A DNA stretch of 64,000 bases from Frigoribacterium sp. CFBP 13712 (GTDB taxonomy: Bacteria; Actinomycetota; Actinomycetes; Actinomycetales; Microbacteriaceae), in NCBI RefSeq assembly GCF_014842255.1, contig NZ_JACYVH010000005.1:124023-188022 (forward strand), written 5' to 3'. Both the position numbers and the translations under genes were made by a program. A model generated the notes under the pieces. It saw only the letters and a program-made list of their open reading frames with translations, did no database searches and was not told the DNA's origin. Shown piece after piece: positions 7,861 through 15,508 of this stretch. Position 1 is the first letter of the stretch. Each line of letters begins with the position of its first letter.

Positions 7861-7941
7861 CCCGTGAGCCGGTGCCGGCCCCGCCACGGGGGTCGGCTCC
7901 GGCATGGGTGCCGGCCCCGCCACGGGTGCCGGCCCGGCACC
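7861..7941 (+). terminator. GC-rich direct repeats and hairpins after flgE
   Basis: A 20-bp direct repeat beginning GGTGCCGGCC lies at 7871-7890 and 7907-7926. CCCGTG (7861-7866) pairs with CACGGG (7885-7890), and GGTGCCG (7925-7931) with CGGCACC (7935-7941). There is no T-run, so a terminator role for the hook genes is plausible rather than shown. Confidence 0.45.
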
Positions 7942-8058
7942 GGGCCGACCGCCTCGGCGACGCGACATTCGCTCCGCGGCCAGCCCGCGCCTCCTCGGGC
8001 CCCGTCGCGGACCCCAGTTCTGGTCACAACGGGGCGGGCGGCCTCATCGGGGGGTGCC

Positions 8059-8080
8059 GTGTCCTCATTTCCGAGGACAC
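8059..8080 (+). promoter_or_regulatory. Perfect 8-bp hairpin just before the glycosyltransferase gene
   Basis: GTGTCCTC (8059-8066) and GAGGACAC (8073-8080) pair perfectly around the loop ATTTCC. The hairpin ends ten bases before ATG 8090 and covers the zone where a ribosome site would sit. It could be an operator, an attenuator or a translation-controlling stem. Confidence 0.4.
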
Positions 8081-8089
8081 GCTGAGGGC

Positions 8090-9859
8090 ATGGCCCCCGA
8101 CCCGACCCGCCCGTCGACGAGCGACGCCGACCGCACGGATCCGCCGCTCGACACCGCCGACGAAGCCGACACCGCCGACACCGCCGACACCGCCGAGACA
8201 GTCGACACCCTCGACACCGAGACGGTCCGCTTCGACCGTGACCTCGTGCGGTCGGGCTCGGGGCAGCGGTACATCGCCGAAGACTGGATGCCCGTGCACC
8301 GGCGTCGAGACGGCAGCGTGCTGGTCGCCACGGCGCGGCGTCCGACCCCCGACCGGCAGGCGGATCTCGAGGCCGAGCTCGGCGCCCCCGTGGAGTTCCG
8401 GGTGGCCTCGACCTGGGGCATCAAGGACGCGACGCTGCGGGTCTTCGACGACATCGTCGCCGACAGCGCGGCCAACGACCTGTACCGGGCGAACCCGGCG
8501 CTCTCGGCCCGCGTGGTGTTCTCGCGCGGTCAGAAGATCGGCGGGGCGGTGCTCGGGGCCGTGATGCTCGCGGCGGCCGTGCTCGCTCCGGCCGTCCTGG
8601 CCAGCACGCTGATCGCGATCGTCAGCGTGGTGTTCCTCCTCGGCACCGGCTTCAAGTTCGTCGTCGCGATGCGGGGCGCCCGGTTCGACGTGGTCGAGCG
8701 GATCACCGACGCCGAGGTCGCCGCGCTCGACGACGCCGACCTGCCGCGGTACACCGTTCTCGTGCCGGTGTTCCGTGAGGCGAACATCGTGGCGCAGCTG
8801 ATCGACAACCTCGGCGGGCTCGACTACCCGCTCGAGAAGCTCGAGGTGCTCATCCTCATCGAGGAGGAGGACGACGCCACCCGCGACGCGATCGCCGCCG
8901 CCGACCCGCCGGCGCACTTCCACGTCGTCACCGTGCCGAAGGGGCACCCGCAGACGAAGCCGCGCGCCTGCAACGTCGGTCTCTATCTCGCGTCGGGCGA
9001 CTTCCTCGTGATCTACGACGCGGAGGACACCCCCGACCCCGATCAGCTGAAGAAGGCCGTCATCGCCTTCGAGCGCGGCGGCGAGCGCACCGTCTGCGTC
9101 CAGGCGGCGCTCAACTACTTCAACGCCACCGAGAACGCGCTGACCCGCATGTTCACGCTCGAGTACAGCTACTGGTTCGACTACATGCTGGCCGGGCTCG
9201 ACCACGCCGACCTGCCCATCCCGCTCGGCGGCACGTCGAACCACTTCCGCACCGAGGCTCTCGTCGGGCTCGGCGGCTGGGACCCGTACAACGTCACCGA
9301 AGACGCCGACCTGGGCATCCGCGCGAGCGCCCTCGGCTACCGCGTGGGCGTCATCAACTCGACGACGATGGAGGAGGCCAACACCTCCATCCCGAACTTC
9401 GTGCGTCAGCGCAGCCGGTGGATCAAGGGCTACATGCAGACCACACTCGTGCACGCGCGCCGGCCGCTGCGGCTGATCCGTCAGATCGGGCTCGTCCGCT
9501 TCGCGTCGTTCGCGCTGCTGATCGGCGGCACCCCGGCGACGTTCCTGGGCGTGCTGCCCTCGTACATCGGCACCGTCGTCGCGCTGCTGCTGCCGTCGGA
9601 GTGGCTCGCGGCGGTGTTCCCCGCCTGGGTGCTCTGGATCTGCCTGTTCAACTTCGTCATCGGCAACGGGATCATGGTCTACCTCTCGATGATGGGCCCC
9701 TACAAGCGGGGCACCTTCCACCTGATCCACTGGGCGCTGCTCAACCCCGTCTACTGGATCCTCCACTCCGTCGCGTCGTACAAGGCGCTGGCCCAGCTGC
9801 TGACCCGACCGCACTACTGGGAGAAGACCGAGCATGGCCTCACCACGCACTCGTCCTGA
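8090..9859 (+). CDS. Membrane-bound family-2 glycosyltransferase (processive, cellulose-synthase-like)
   Basis: A 589-residue protein with an N-terminal soluble region (1-140), a membrane hairpin (about 148-190), a GT2 catalytic domain and C-terminal membrane helices. The processive GT2 residues are visible: the donor-binding aspartates in IYDAEDTPD (D310, D313), the general base in VTEDADLG (D405) and the Q-x-x-R-W motif QRSRW (440-444). Such enzymes polymerise UDP-sugars into an exopolysaccharide while extruding it. ATG 8090 is chosen because coding character starts there; only weak GAGGG precedes it. It overlaps the next gene by 26 bases, implying a two-gene unit. It sits between hook and motor genes, so a surface glycan that affects motility is possible. 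Substrate is unknown. Confidence 0.85.
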   Translation: MAPDPTRPSTSDADRTDPPLDTADEADTADTADTAETVDTLDTETVRFDRDLVRSGSGQRYIAEDWMPVHRRRDGSVLVATARRPTPDRQADLEAELGAPVEFRVASTWGIKDATLRVFDDIVADSAANDLYRANPALSARVVFSRGQKIGGAVLGAVMLAAAVLAPAVLASTLIAIVSVVFLLGTGFKFVVAMRGARFDVVERITDAEVAALDDADLPRYTVLVPVFREANIVAQLIDNLGGLDYPLEKLEVLILIEEEDDATRDAIAAADPPAHFHVVTVPKGHPQTKPRACNVGLYLASGDFLVIYDAEDTPDPDQLKKAVIAFERGGERTVCVQAALNYFNATENALTRMFTLEYSYWFDYMLAGLDHADLPIPLGGTSNHFRTEALVGLGGWDPYNVTEDADLGIRASALGYRVGVINSTTMEEANTSIPNFVRQRSRWIKGYMQTTLVHARRPLRLIRQIGLVRFASFALLIGGTPATFLGVLPSYIGTVVALLLPSEWLAAVFPAWVLWICLFNFVIGNGIMVYLSMMGPYKRGTFHLIHWALLNPVYWILHSVASYKALAQLLTRPHYWEKTEHGLTTHSS

Positions 9860-11306
9860 GGTCGACGAGCACGGCACGGGACCCGCAGGAGGCGCGGCGA
9901 CGGCAGACGGGGTCGCTCCGGTCGACGAGGCGGTCGCGACCGCCGCCCCGACCCGCGCCTCCTCGGTGGACCTCGGGCTGACGCTGCCGCCGCTGCGGCG
10001 ACCCGTCGCGGTGCAGCGACCCGCCCCGCAGCAGCGACCTGAGCCGCAGCAGCGATCCGTCCCGCTGCAGCGACCGGTCCCGGTGCAGCGACCCGCGCCT
10101 CCTGCGGCATCGGTCGGGCGACCGCGCGGCACGGCCCGCGCGCTCGCGTTGCGCGAGCTCGTCCAGGAGCGCCGCCTCGCGTCGGTGCTCGCCGGCATGA
10201 CGCACTCGGCGTTCCCGCGGACCCTCGCCGGGCGCACCGCGATGCGGCTGCTGCTGGCGGCGCCCTTCGTGATCGTCGCGGTGCTGCTCGAGGTCGGGGG
10301 AGTGTCCGAATCCGTGTCGGCGAACGTCCTGCTCGTGGCCCGGACCGCGACCGTCGACTGGACGGGGTCGGGGGCCGCCTGGCTGGGCGACACGTTCCCG
10401 CCCATCACGGGTGTGGTCGCGGCGATCACCCCGGGAGGCGCGTTCGGCCTGTCGATCGTGGGAGCCCTCTGCGCCGGCGTCGTCGTGCACGCCATGATCG
10501 AGCTGATGGTGCAGCGGGGCTTCCACGCGTCGACCGTCACGGCGCTGACGCTCGCCCTCGTCGCGAACCCGCTGTTCTTCTTCCTGGCGACCGAGAACCT
10601 GCCGGCGTTCCTCGGCATCGCGTTCTTCGGGCTCGCGATGACCGACGTCGTCCGGTTCGTGACGTACCGCAACACGCAGTCCGGGTTCCGGGCCGGCATC
10701 CTGCTGATGCTCGCGACACTCACCGACCCCAACGGGCTGCTCTACGCGACGGCCGCGGTGCTGACGGTGCCGTTCCTGACGCACGGGCGGCATCAGGTCG
10801 GCGTGCACCGGGCGCATGCGCTGGTGCTGGTGTTCCCGACGCTGTCGGCGCTCGCCGCCCTGATGTTCGTGCAGTGGAGCTTCGGCGGCGACCCCCTCGG
10901 GGCGTTCCGCAGCGTGCTCGACTACGACGCCTCGCGCTGGCCGATCTTCTGGTCGCTGTTCACGACGCCGTTCGGCCTGCTGCTGCTCGCACCCGTGGCC
11001 AGCGCATGGTTGATGACCACCGTGGTGCGGCGCCTCGCGGGAGGTGTGGTCGGGACGCTCCTGCTGGCGGCGGTGCTGCTCGGATTCGTGATCGGCACGG
11101 TCCCGATGAACTCGGCGGGCAACACCTTCGTGCTCGTGACCCTGGCCGCGATCGCCCTCGTGCCGCCGTCGACCACGGTGCCGCGGATCGCCTTGGCCAA
11201 CGTGATGGCGCTGCTCCAGCTGACGATCGCCATCGCCGCGGCCCTGCAGCGCGACGTGGTCGTGCAGTGGATGGACACCGTGCTGAGGTCGCTCGGCCTG
11301 ACGTGA
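9834..11306 (+). CDS. Multi-pass membrane protein coupled to the glycosyltransferase
   Basis: A 490-residue protein with a ~110-residue disordered N-terminus containing a Gln-Arg-Pro repeat (QRPAPQQRPEPQQRSVPLQR), then about ten hydrophobic helices from residue 138 on. No catalytic motif was recognised. The start lies inside the glycosyltransferase frame (26-base overlap), so the two are made together; it may help export or modify the glycan, but this is inferred from position only. It ends at 11306, converging on the minus-strand YitT-like gene. Confidence 0.72.
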   Translation: MASPRTRPEVDEHGTGPAGGAATADGVAPVDEAVATAAPTRASSVDLGLTLPPLRRPVAVQRPAPQQRPEPQQRSVPLQRPVPVQRPAPPAASVGRPRGTARALALRELVQERRLASVLAGMTHSAFPRTLAGRTAMRLLLAAPFVIVAVLLEVGGVSESVSANVLLVARTATVDWTGSGAAWLGDTFPPITGVVAAITPGGAFGLSIVGALCAGVVVHAMIELMVQRGFHASTVTALTLALVANPLFFFLATENLPAFLGIAFFGLAMTDVVRFVTYRNTQSGFRAGILLMLATLTDPNGLLYATAAVLTVPFLTHGRHQVGVHRAHALVLVFPTLSALAALMFVQWSFGGDPLGAFRSVLDYDASRWPIFWSLFTTPFGLLLLAPVASAWLMTTVVRRLAGGVVGTLLLAAVLLGFVIGTVPMNSAGNTFVLVTLAAIALVPPSTTVPRIALANVMALLQLTIAIAAALQRDVVVQWMDTVLRSLGLT

Positions 11307-11370
11307 CCGGGGTGATGCGCTCGGACTGATGCGCTCGGGGCGATGAGGCCGGCCGGTCGAGCTCGGCGGC

Positions 11371-12138
11371 TCACGTGCGGCCCAGGTACCGCCCCTGCTT
11401 GTGGTTGAGGGCGAGCACGAGGTTCAGCACGACCGCGCCGAGAGCCGAGAGCAGCACGACCCAGGGCGACGCGACGATCAGCGACAGGGCGACGATGACG
11501 ACGTCGACGGCCATCTGGACGTATCCGGCCCGCCAGCCGAGTCGCTCCTGCAGCACGAGGGCGAGGATGTTGATGCCGCCGAGGCTCGCACCGTGGCGGA
11601 AGAGGATGAGCAGACCGACGCCGACGATCAGGTTGCCGCCGAGGGTGCCGTAGACCGGGTTGAGGCTGTCGATCCGGAAGGCGAGGGGGTGCAGGTACGA
11701 GAACGCCGAGACGAGGGCGACGGTCAGGGTCGTGCGGAGGGTGAAGGCGAGGCCCTTCTTCCACAGGGCGAGGGCGAAGAACGGGATGTTGACGGCGAAG
11801 AACAGCACGCCGAACGAGATGTGGGTGGCGTAGCTGAGCAGCAGCGCCAGCCCGGCGGTGCCGCCGGACACCGATCCGCTCTCCTTGAGCAGATACAGCC
11901 CGAACGAGGCGAGGAACACCCCGGTCACGACGCCCATCACGTTCTCGACGAGGGTGTGCCGGTTGGCGTCGACGGTCGCGATGGTCTCGGTGAGGGCCGG
12001 GTCGTCGACGAGCGGGGTCGCCGTGTCGGGAGACAGCGCGGCGTCCAGCCCGGTCGAGGGGGAGGCGGTGGTGGGGGAGGAGGGCCGGGCGACAGGGGTG
12101 GCGTCGCGCGTGCCGTCGTTCGCGGGGGTATCGGTCAC
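11371..12138 (-). CDS. YitT-family integral membrane protein
   Basis: A 255-residue product with about five or six transmembrane helices beginning near residue 67 (VMGVVTGVFLASFGLYLL), and the family segments SVSGGTAGLALLLSYATHISFG and GASLGGINILALVL. YitT proteins are widespread membrane proteins of uncertain function. The GTG at 12138 is preferred (TDTPANDG follows; GGA lies 9-12 bases ahead); open reading continues to 12225 but that part runs into a palindromic repeat element. It is co-directional with the small membrane-protein gene upstream, separated by ~180 bases of repeat elements. Confidence 0.75.
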   Translation of the reverse strand: MTDTPANDGTRDATPVARPSSPTTASPSTGLDAALSPDTATPLVDDPALTETIATVDANRHTLVENVMGVVTGVFLASFGLYLLKESGSVSGGTAGLALLLSYATHISFGVLFFAVNIPFFALALWKKGLAFTLRTTLTVALVSAFSYLHPLAFRIDSLNPVYGTLGGNLIVGVGLLILFRHGASLGGINILALVLQERLGWRAGYVQMAVDVVIVALSLIVASPWVVLLSALGAVVLNLVLALNHKQGRYLGRT

Positions 12139-12194
12139 CGGAGCATCCTGCCAGCCCGGTGTTACGCGCTCGTGTCGCCGGCACCCACCCCGCG

Positions 12195-12257
12195 CATCGA
12201 AGTGACCCATCCGGGGCCCTCCCACCTCGCGAAGGCCCCGAACGAGTCACTTCGATG
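12195..12257 (+). repeat. 63-bp palindromic element, intergenic copy A
   Basis: Perfect 12-bp terminal arms CATCGAAGTGAC (12195-12206) and GTCACTTCGATG (12246-12257), with an inner pair CGGGGCC (12212-12218) and GGCCCCG (12234-12240). The same 63-bp design recurs at 13062 and twice inside fliO. Confidence 0.9.
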
Positions 12258-12281
12258 CCGCCCCGCCCTCCCTCCCTCCCC

Positions 12282-12310
12282 CCGAGGGCACCGAACGGGT
12301 CACTTCGATG
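12282..12310 (+). repeat. Right half of the 63-bp palindromic element
   Basis: Bases 12282-12310 repeat the right side of copy A, ending in the same arm GTCACTTCGATG (12299-12310); no left arm is present. It abuts the 3' end of the minus-strand membrane-protein gene. Confidence 0.7.
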
Positions 12311-12319
12311 CACCAGCCC

Positions 12320-12937
12320 TCACGCGGCGGTCGCCAGCACCAGGGGCACCACCACGATCGTCGTCGCGACGAGCACGAGGAGTCCCGTGACACCCGGCCG
12401 GCGGAGCGTGAACGTCAGGGTGCCCGGCATCTCCGCTTCGGCCTGAGGCCCCGTCATGGTCCGCTGCAGCGGCGTCGGATCCGCACCGACCCGTCGCGCC
12501 ACGTCGGCCAGCGCCTCGGGCGCGAAGTACGCCTCGGTCAGGCCGACCAGGCTGCCGGACGAGTCGCGCACGCCGACGTACTCGAGCTCTTCGAGGCCCT
12601 GCTTCAGGCGGCAGTGGACGCCGCGCTGCGTGCCGTCGAGCAGCACTGTGCTCTCGCGCCCGAGGCGCCGGTAGGTCAGGCGGTCGGCCGTCACGGTCAC
12701 CGTGGCGGTGCGGACGAAGACGATGAGGGTGGGGGCGACGATCGCGACGCCGACGGCGAGCACGATCAGCGTGCTGGGCCCCACGCGAGCCGTGACGAGC
12801 ACGAGGAGGAGGGCGAGCGGGATCAGCGTCCGCTTCGCCCGGCGCCCGAACGACGACCATGCGGGTCGGTGGACGACGGGCTCCGAACCGAGGGCGAGGG
12901 GGGATGCTGGCGAGGGGGAGGGGCGGAGGGGATCCAA
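12320..12937 (-). CDS. Small membrane protein of unknown function
   Basis: A 205-residue product with two adjacent N-terminal hydrophobic helices (about residues 37-76), a polar middle domain (TVTADRLTYRRLGRESTVLL onwards) resembling the small bacterial PH-like domains found after paired helices, and a third hydrophobic helix at the C-terminus (GLLVLVATTIVVVPLVLA). I do not recognise the family. The start is the TTG at 12937; no in-frame ATG or GTG lies close upstream and the ribosome site is weak, so the start is uncertain. Upstream (12938-13248, 311 bases) are a 6-bp inverted repeat CGATAG/CTATCG (12986-13008), a palindromic element and the flbD promoter. Confidence 0.65.
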   Translation of the reverse strand: MDPLRPSPSPASPLALGSEPVVHRPAWSSFGRRAKRTLIPLALLLVLVTARVGPSTLIVLAVGVAIVAPTLIVFVRTATVTVTADRLTYRRLGRESTVLLDGTQRGVHCRLKQGLEELEYVGVRDSSGSLVGLTEAYFAPEALADVARRVGADPTPLQRTMTGPQAEAEMPGTLTFTLRRPGVTGLLVLVATTIVVVPLVLATAA

Positions 12938-13061
12938 GGGCGTCGCTTTCGTCGGGCGGCGCTGTCGCCGCGTGGCCAGCCGTAACGATAGCGAATGTCA
13001 GCCTATCGCCCGATATCCGTACCCTCCCCTGTGGAAAGCCCCCGCGCCTCCTCGGCCGCCG

Positions 13062-13124
13062 CATCGATGCGACTCATCCGGGGGCCCCGCGCCCCGCGAA
13101 GGCCCCGAACGCGTCACCTCGATG
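13062..13124 (+). repeat. 63-bp palindromic element, intergenic copy B
   Basis: Left arm CATCGATGCGAC (13062-13073), right arm GTCACCTCGATG (13113-13124); the inner GGGGCC and GGCCCC pair is kept. The right 25 bases closely match copy A. It lies about 20 bases upstream of the putative flbD promoter. Confidence 0.85.
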
Positions 13125-13142
13125 CCGCCACCACCCCGCACC

Positions 13143-13169
13143 TAACGGCCACCGACCCCCGGCCGATAG
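13143..13169 (+). promoter_or_regulatory. Putative sigma-28 promoter upstream of flbD-motA-motB
   Basis: TAAC (13143-13146), 15 bases, then GCCGATAG (13162-13169): one base from the flagellar sigma-28 consensus in each half. Start expected near 13176, about 70 bases before the flbD ATG. Best match of the three sites in the window. Confidence 0.68.
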
Positions 13170-13248
13170 TGACCCGTAGCCACCCAGGACGGGAGGCCAC
13201 CCCGCCCCCACGGATGGAGGCGGGAGAACACAGACCTAGGACGGGCCG

Positions 13249-13605
13249 ATGATCGTCGTCACGCGACTCAACGACAGCAGATTCGCTGTCAATCCAGACC
13301 TCATCGAGCGCATCCACGAGACGCCCGACACGACGCTGATCATGGTCGACGGGGCGAAGTACATCGTGACCGAGCCGATGTCCGAGGTCATCGAGATGAT
13401 CGCCCGCTACCGGGCCCGCATCGTCGCGATCGCCTACGACGAGCCGCACGCGACGTCGCCGTCCGTGCAGCCGCTCGGCACGCGCAGCGGCACCGGTCCG
13501 CAGCTCGGGCTCGTCCGAGGCTCAGGAGGCGCGGGTCGACTCAGCGACCTCCGCCCGGCCCCCGCAGACGAACCCGCCCCGGCCACCACCCCCGCGGGGC
13601 GCTGA
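13249..13605 (+). CDS. flbD: FlbD-family flagellar protein
   Basis: A 118-residue protein whose first ~70 residues match the small Gram-positive FlbD family: IVVTRLNDSRFAVNPDLIER, then TPDTTLIMVDGAKYIV and EVIEMIARYRARIV. FlbD proteins of this kind are found next to motA/motB in Gram-positive flagellar operons; their role is not well defined (it is unrelated to the Caulobacter regulator of the same name). The C-terminal ~45 residues are a Gly/Pro/Ala-rich extension absent from most members. It is separated by one base from the motA GTG, and a sigma-28-like promoter lies 80 bases upstream. Confidence 0.88.
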   Translation: MIVVTRLNDSRFAVNPDLIERIHETPDTTLIMVDGAKYIVTEPMSEVIEMIARYRARIVAIAYDEPHATSPSVQPLGTRSGTGPQLGLVRGSGGAGRLSDLRPAPADEPAPATTPAGR

Positions 13606-13606
13606 C

Positions 13607-14425
13607 GTGGATCCCGCGACCATAATCGGCATCGTCCTCGCGTTCGGTGCGCTGTTCGGCATGATCCAGCTCGAGGGCGTGAACCTCATGGGTCTGCTGC
13701 TGCCCGCGCCGATCATCCTCGTGTTCGGGGCGACGATCGGCGTCGGCATCGCCGGCACCACGATCCGTGATGCGATCCTCAGCTTCACGAAGATCCCCCG
13801 CGCCTTCACCGGCAAGGTGATCCCGCCGCAGTCGGTGATCGACGGCATCGTGGGTCTCGCCGAGAAGGCGCGCAGCGAGGGGCTGCTGTCGCTCGAGGCC
13901 GAGGCCGAGAAGATGGACGACCCCTTCATGAAGGGCGCCCTGCAGAACATCGCCGACGGCACCGACGGCGAGGAGCTGCGGATCCTGCTGGAGGACGAGA
14001 TGGAGTCGCGTCTCGCGGCCGACCGCACGGCGTCGAAGTTCTTCATGAGTCTCGGCGGGTACGCGCCGACCGTGGGCATCGTCGGCACGGTCGTCAGCCT
14101 CACGCACGTGCTCGAGAACCTCGCCCAGCCCGACGAGCTCGGCCACATGATCGCCGCCGCGTTCGTCGCGACGCTCTGGGGCCTGCTCACCGCCAACTTC
14201 CTCTGGCTGCCCATCGGCGCCCGTCTCAAGAAGCTGGCCGATCTCGACGAGGCCCGCATGACGCTGCTGCTCGAGGGGGTGCTGGCGGTGCAGGCGGGAA
14301 GCCAGCCGCGCCTCCTCGGCGAACGCCTCAAGGCGATGGTCCCGTCGCATGCCCTCGAGCAGGGCGCGAAGGGCGCGAAGGCCACGAGCAGGGTCGACGC
14401 CGGCGACCGGGGGGTCTCGGTATGA
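13607..14425 (+). CDS. motA: Flagellar stator protein MotA
   Basis: MotA forms the ion-channel stator around a MotB dimer and pushes against FliG. The 272-residue product has four membrane helices (two N-terminal, two around 145-205). The FliG-contacting charges are conserved as R89 and E97 in KARSEGLLSLE. The channel prolines are seen in GGYAPTVGIVGTVV and in NFLWLPIGARL. GTG 13607 follows the flbD stop by one base and the stop overlaps the motB ATG (ATGA). The C-terminus has a short Lys/Ala-rich tail. Confidence 0.96.
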   Translation: MDPATIIGIVLAFGALFGMIQLEGVNLMGLLLPAPIILVFGATIGVGIAGTTIRDAILSFTKIPRAFTGKVIPPQSVIDGIVGLAEKARSEGLLSLEAEAEKMDDPFMKGALQNIADGTDGEELRILLEDEMESRLAADRTASKFFMSLGGYAPTVGIVGTVVSLTHVLENLAQPDELGHMIAAAFVATLWGLLTANFLWLPIGARLKKLADLDEARMTLLLEGVLAVQAGSQPRLLGERLKAMVPSHALEQGAKGAKATSRVDAGDRGVSV

Positions 14426-15462
14426 GCGGGTCGCGCGGCGCTCGCAAGAAGAAGGTCCACGAGGACGAGCACCCCGACGAGCGCTGGATGGCCTCGTACA
14501 TGGACATGATCACGGTGCTCATGTGCATGTTCATCGTGCTGTACGCGATGTCGACGGTCGATCAGGACAAATACGTCGCGCTCCGCAACTCGCTCGCGAC
14601 CGGCTTCGGGCAGACCGAGCTCGGCGCGATCGATTCGGCGTCGGGCACCGTCGTGCCGGTCGACCAGGTGACCCCCGAGGGCGAGGGGTACTCGGCGGGC
14701 GACGAGACCGACATGGCCGAGGCCGCGGCGTCAGGCGAGGCCGAGACCGGCGAGGGCACCGAGACGTCCGAGGCCCTGGCGAAGAGCGAGCTCGACGACC
14801 TGACGGCGATCAAGGCGGCCATCGAGGCGAATCTCGACGGGTCGGGCCTCAGCGCCGACGTGCAGTTCGCTACGGACGCCCGGGGGCTGACGGTGCGGCT
14901 GGTCGGCTCCGAGACGTTCTTCGGCACGAACAGCGCCGACCTGAGCGCCGAGGCGACGAGGGTCATGGACGCGATCGCGCCGGTGCTCAGCACCTCGGCG
15001 CACGACGTGTCGGTCGAGGGTCACGCCGATCAGCGCAGCTCGACGGCGCCGTTCGCGACGAACTGGGAGCTCTCGTCCGCGCGGGCGACGCAGGTGCTGC
15101 GCGATCTGGTCGAGCGGGGCGGCATGCCGGTCGAGCACATCCAGGCCGTCGGGTTCGGCTCGTCGCGTCCGCTGGCCGCCGGGGGGTCGCCCGCCGATCT
15201 CGCGGCGAACCGCCGGGTCGACATCGTCGTCCTGTCGAACCAGTCCGACGACGTCAGCGCCCTGCTGCCCGAGCTGCAGAGGGCCGCCGAGGGGGCCGGA
15301 GGCGCGGTGACCGCGGGCCGGAACGACGCCGCCGCCGAGGTGGCCGCCACCACGGCCGAGGCTCCCGAGCCGCTCGACGCCGAGGCGCCCGCCGCCGACG
15401 AGGCCCCCGACGACGCCGCCGCCGACCACGACTCCGAGGGGGCCCAGTCCGGGGGGCACTGA
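14422..15462 (+). CDS. motB: Flagellar stator protein MotB
   Basis: MotB anchors the stator to peptidoglycan and supplies the ion-binding aspartate. The 346-residue protein has one membrane helix (about 24-45) with the critical aspartate D28 in SYMDMITVLM, a long acidic linker, then an OmpA-like peptidoglycan-binding domain at about 155-275 with VEGHADQRSSTAPFATNWEL and LAANRRVDIVV. The last ~65 residues form an acidic Ala/Glu/Asp tail beyond the usual end. Overlap of four bases with motA shows coupling. No fliL follows; a putative sigma-28 promoter and fliM come next. Confidence 0.96.
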   Translation: MSGSRGARKKKVHEDEHPDERWMASYMDMITVLMCMFIVLYAMSTVDQDKYVALRNSLATGFGQTELGAIDSASGTVVPVDQVTPEGEGYSAGDETDMAEAAASGEAETGEGTETSEALAKSELDDLTAIKAAIEANLDGSGLSADVQFATDARGLTVRLVGSETFFGTNSADLSAEATRVMDAIAPVLSTSAHDVSVEGHADQRSSTAPFATNWELSSARATQVLRDLVERGGMPVEHIQAVGFGSSRPLAAGGSPADLAANRRVDIVVLSNQSDDVSALLPELQRAAEGAGGAVTAGRNDAAAEVAATTAEAPEPLDAEAPAADEAPDDAAADHDSEGAQSGGH

Positions 15463-15473
15463 TCACCGTTCTC

Positions 15474-15500
15474 TAACGCCCAGGAGGCGCGGGTCGATAG
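15474..15500 (+). promoter_or_regulatory. Putative sigma-28 promoter just before fliM
   Basis: TAAC (15474-15477), a 15-base spacer and GTCGATAG (15493-15500). The expected start near 15507 would leave almost no leader before GTG 15509, so a transcript from it would be leaderless or nearly so. The spacer contains the dispersed 9-mer GGAGGCGCG (15483-15491). Confidence 0.58.
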
Positions 15501-15508
15501 GTCCGTCC

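Noticed and set aside
11313-11338. 12-bp direct repeat TGATGCGCTCGG (11313 and 11327)
   Set aside because: Short and local, in a 64-base convergent gap; no other copies or structure seen.
12300-13064. A 254-codon minus-strand frame overlapping the small membrane-protein gene
   Set aside because: It is Arg/Pro-rich without hydrophobic segments, while the overlapping 205-residue frame has clear membrane helices and a folded middle; the former is a shadow.
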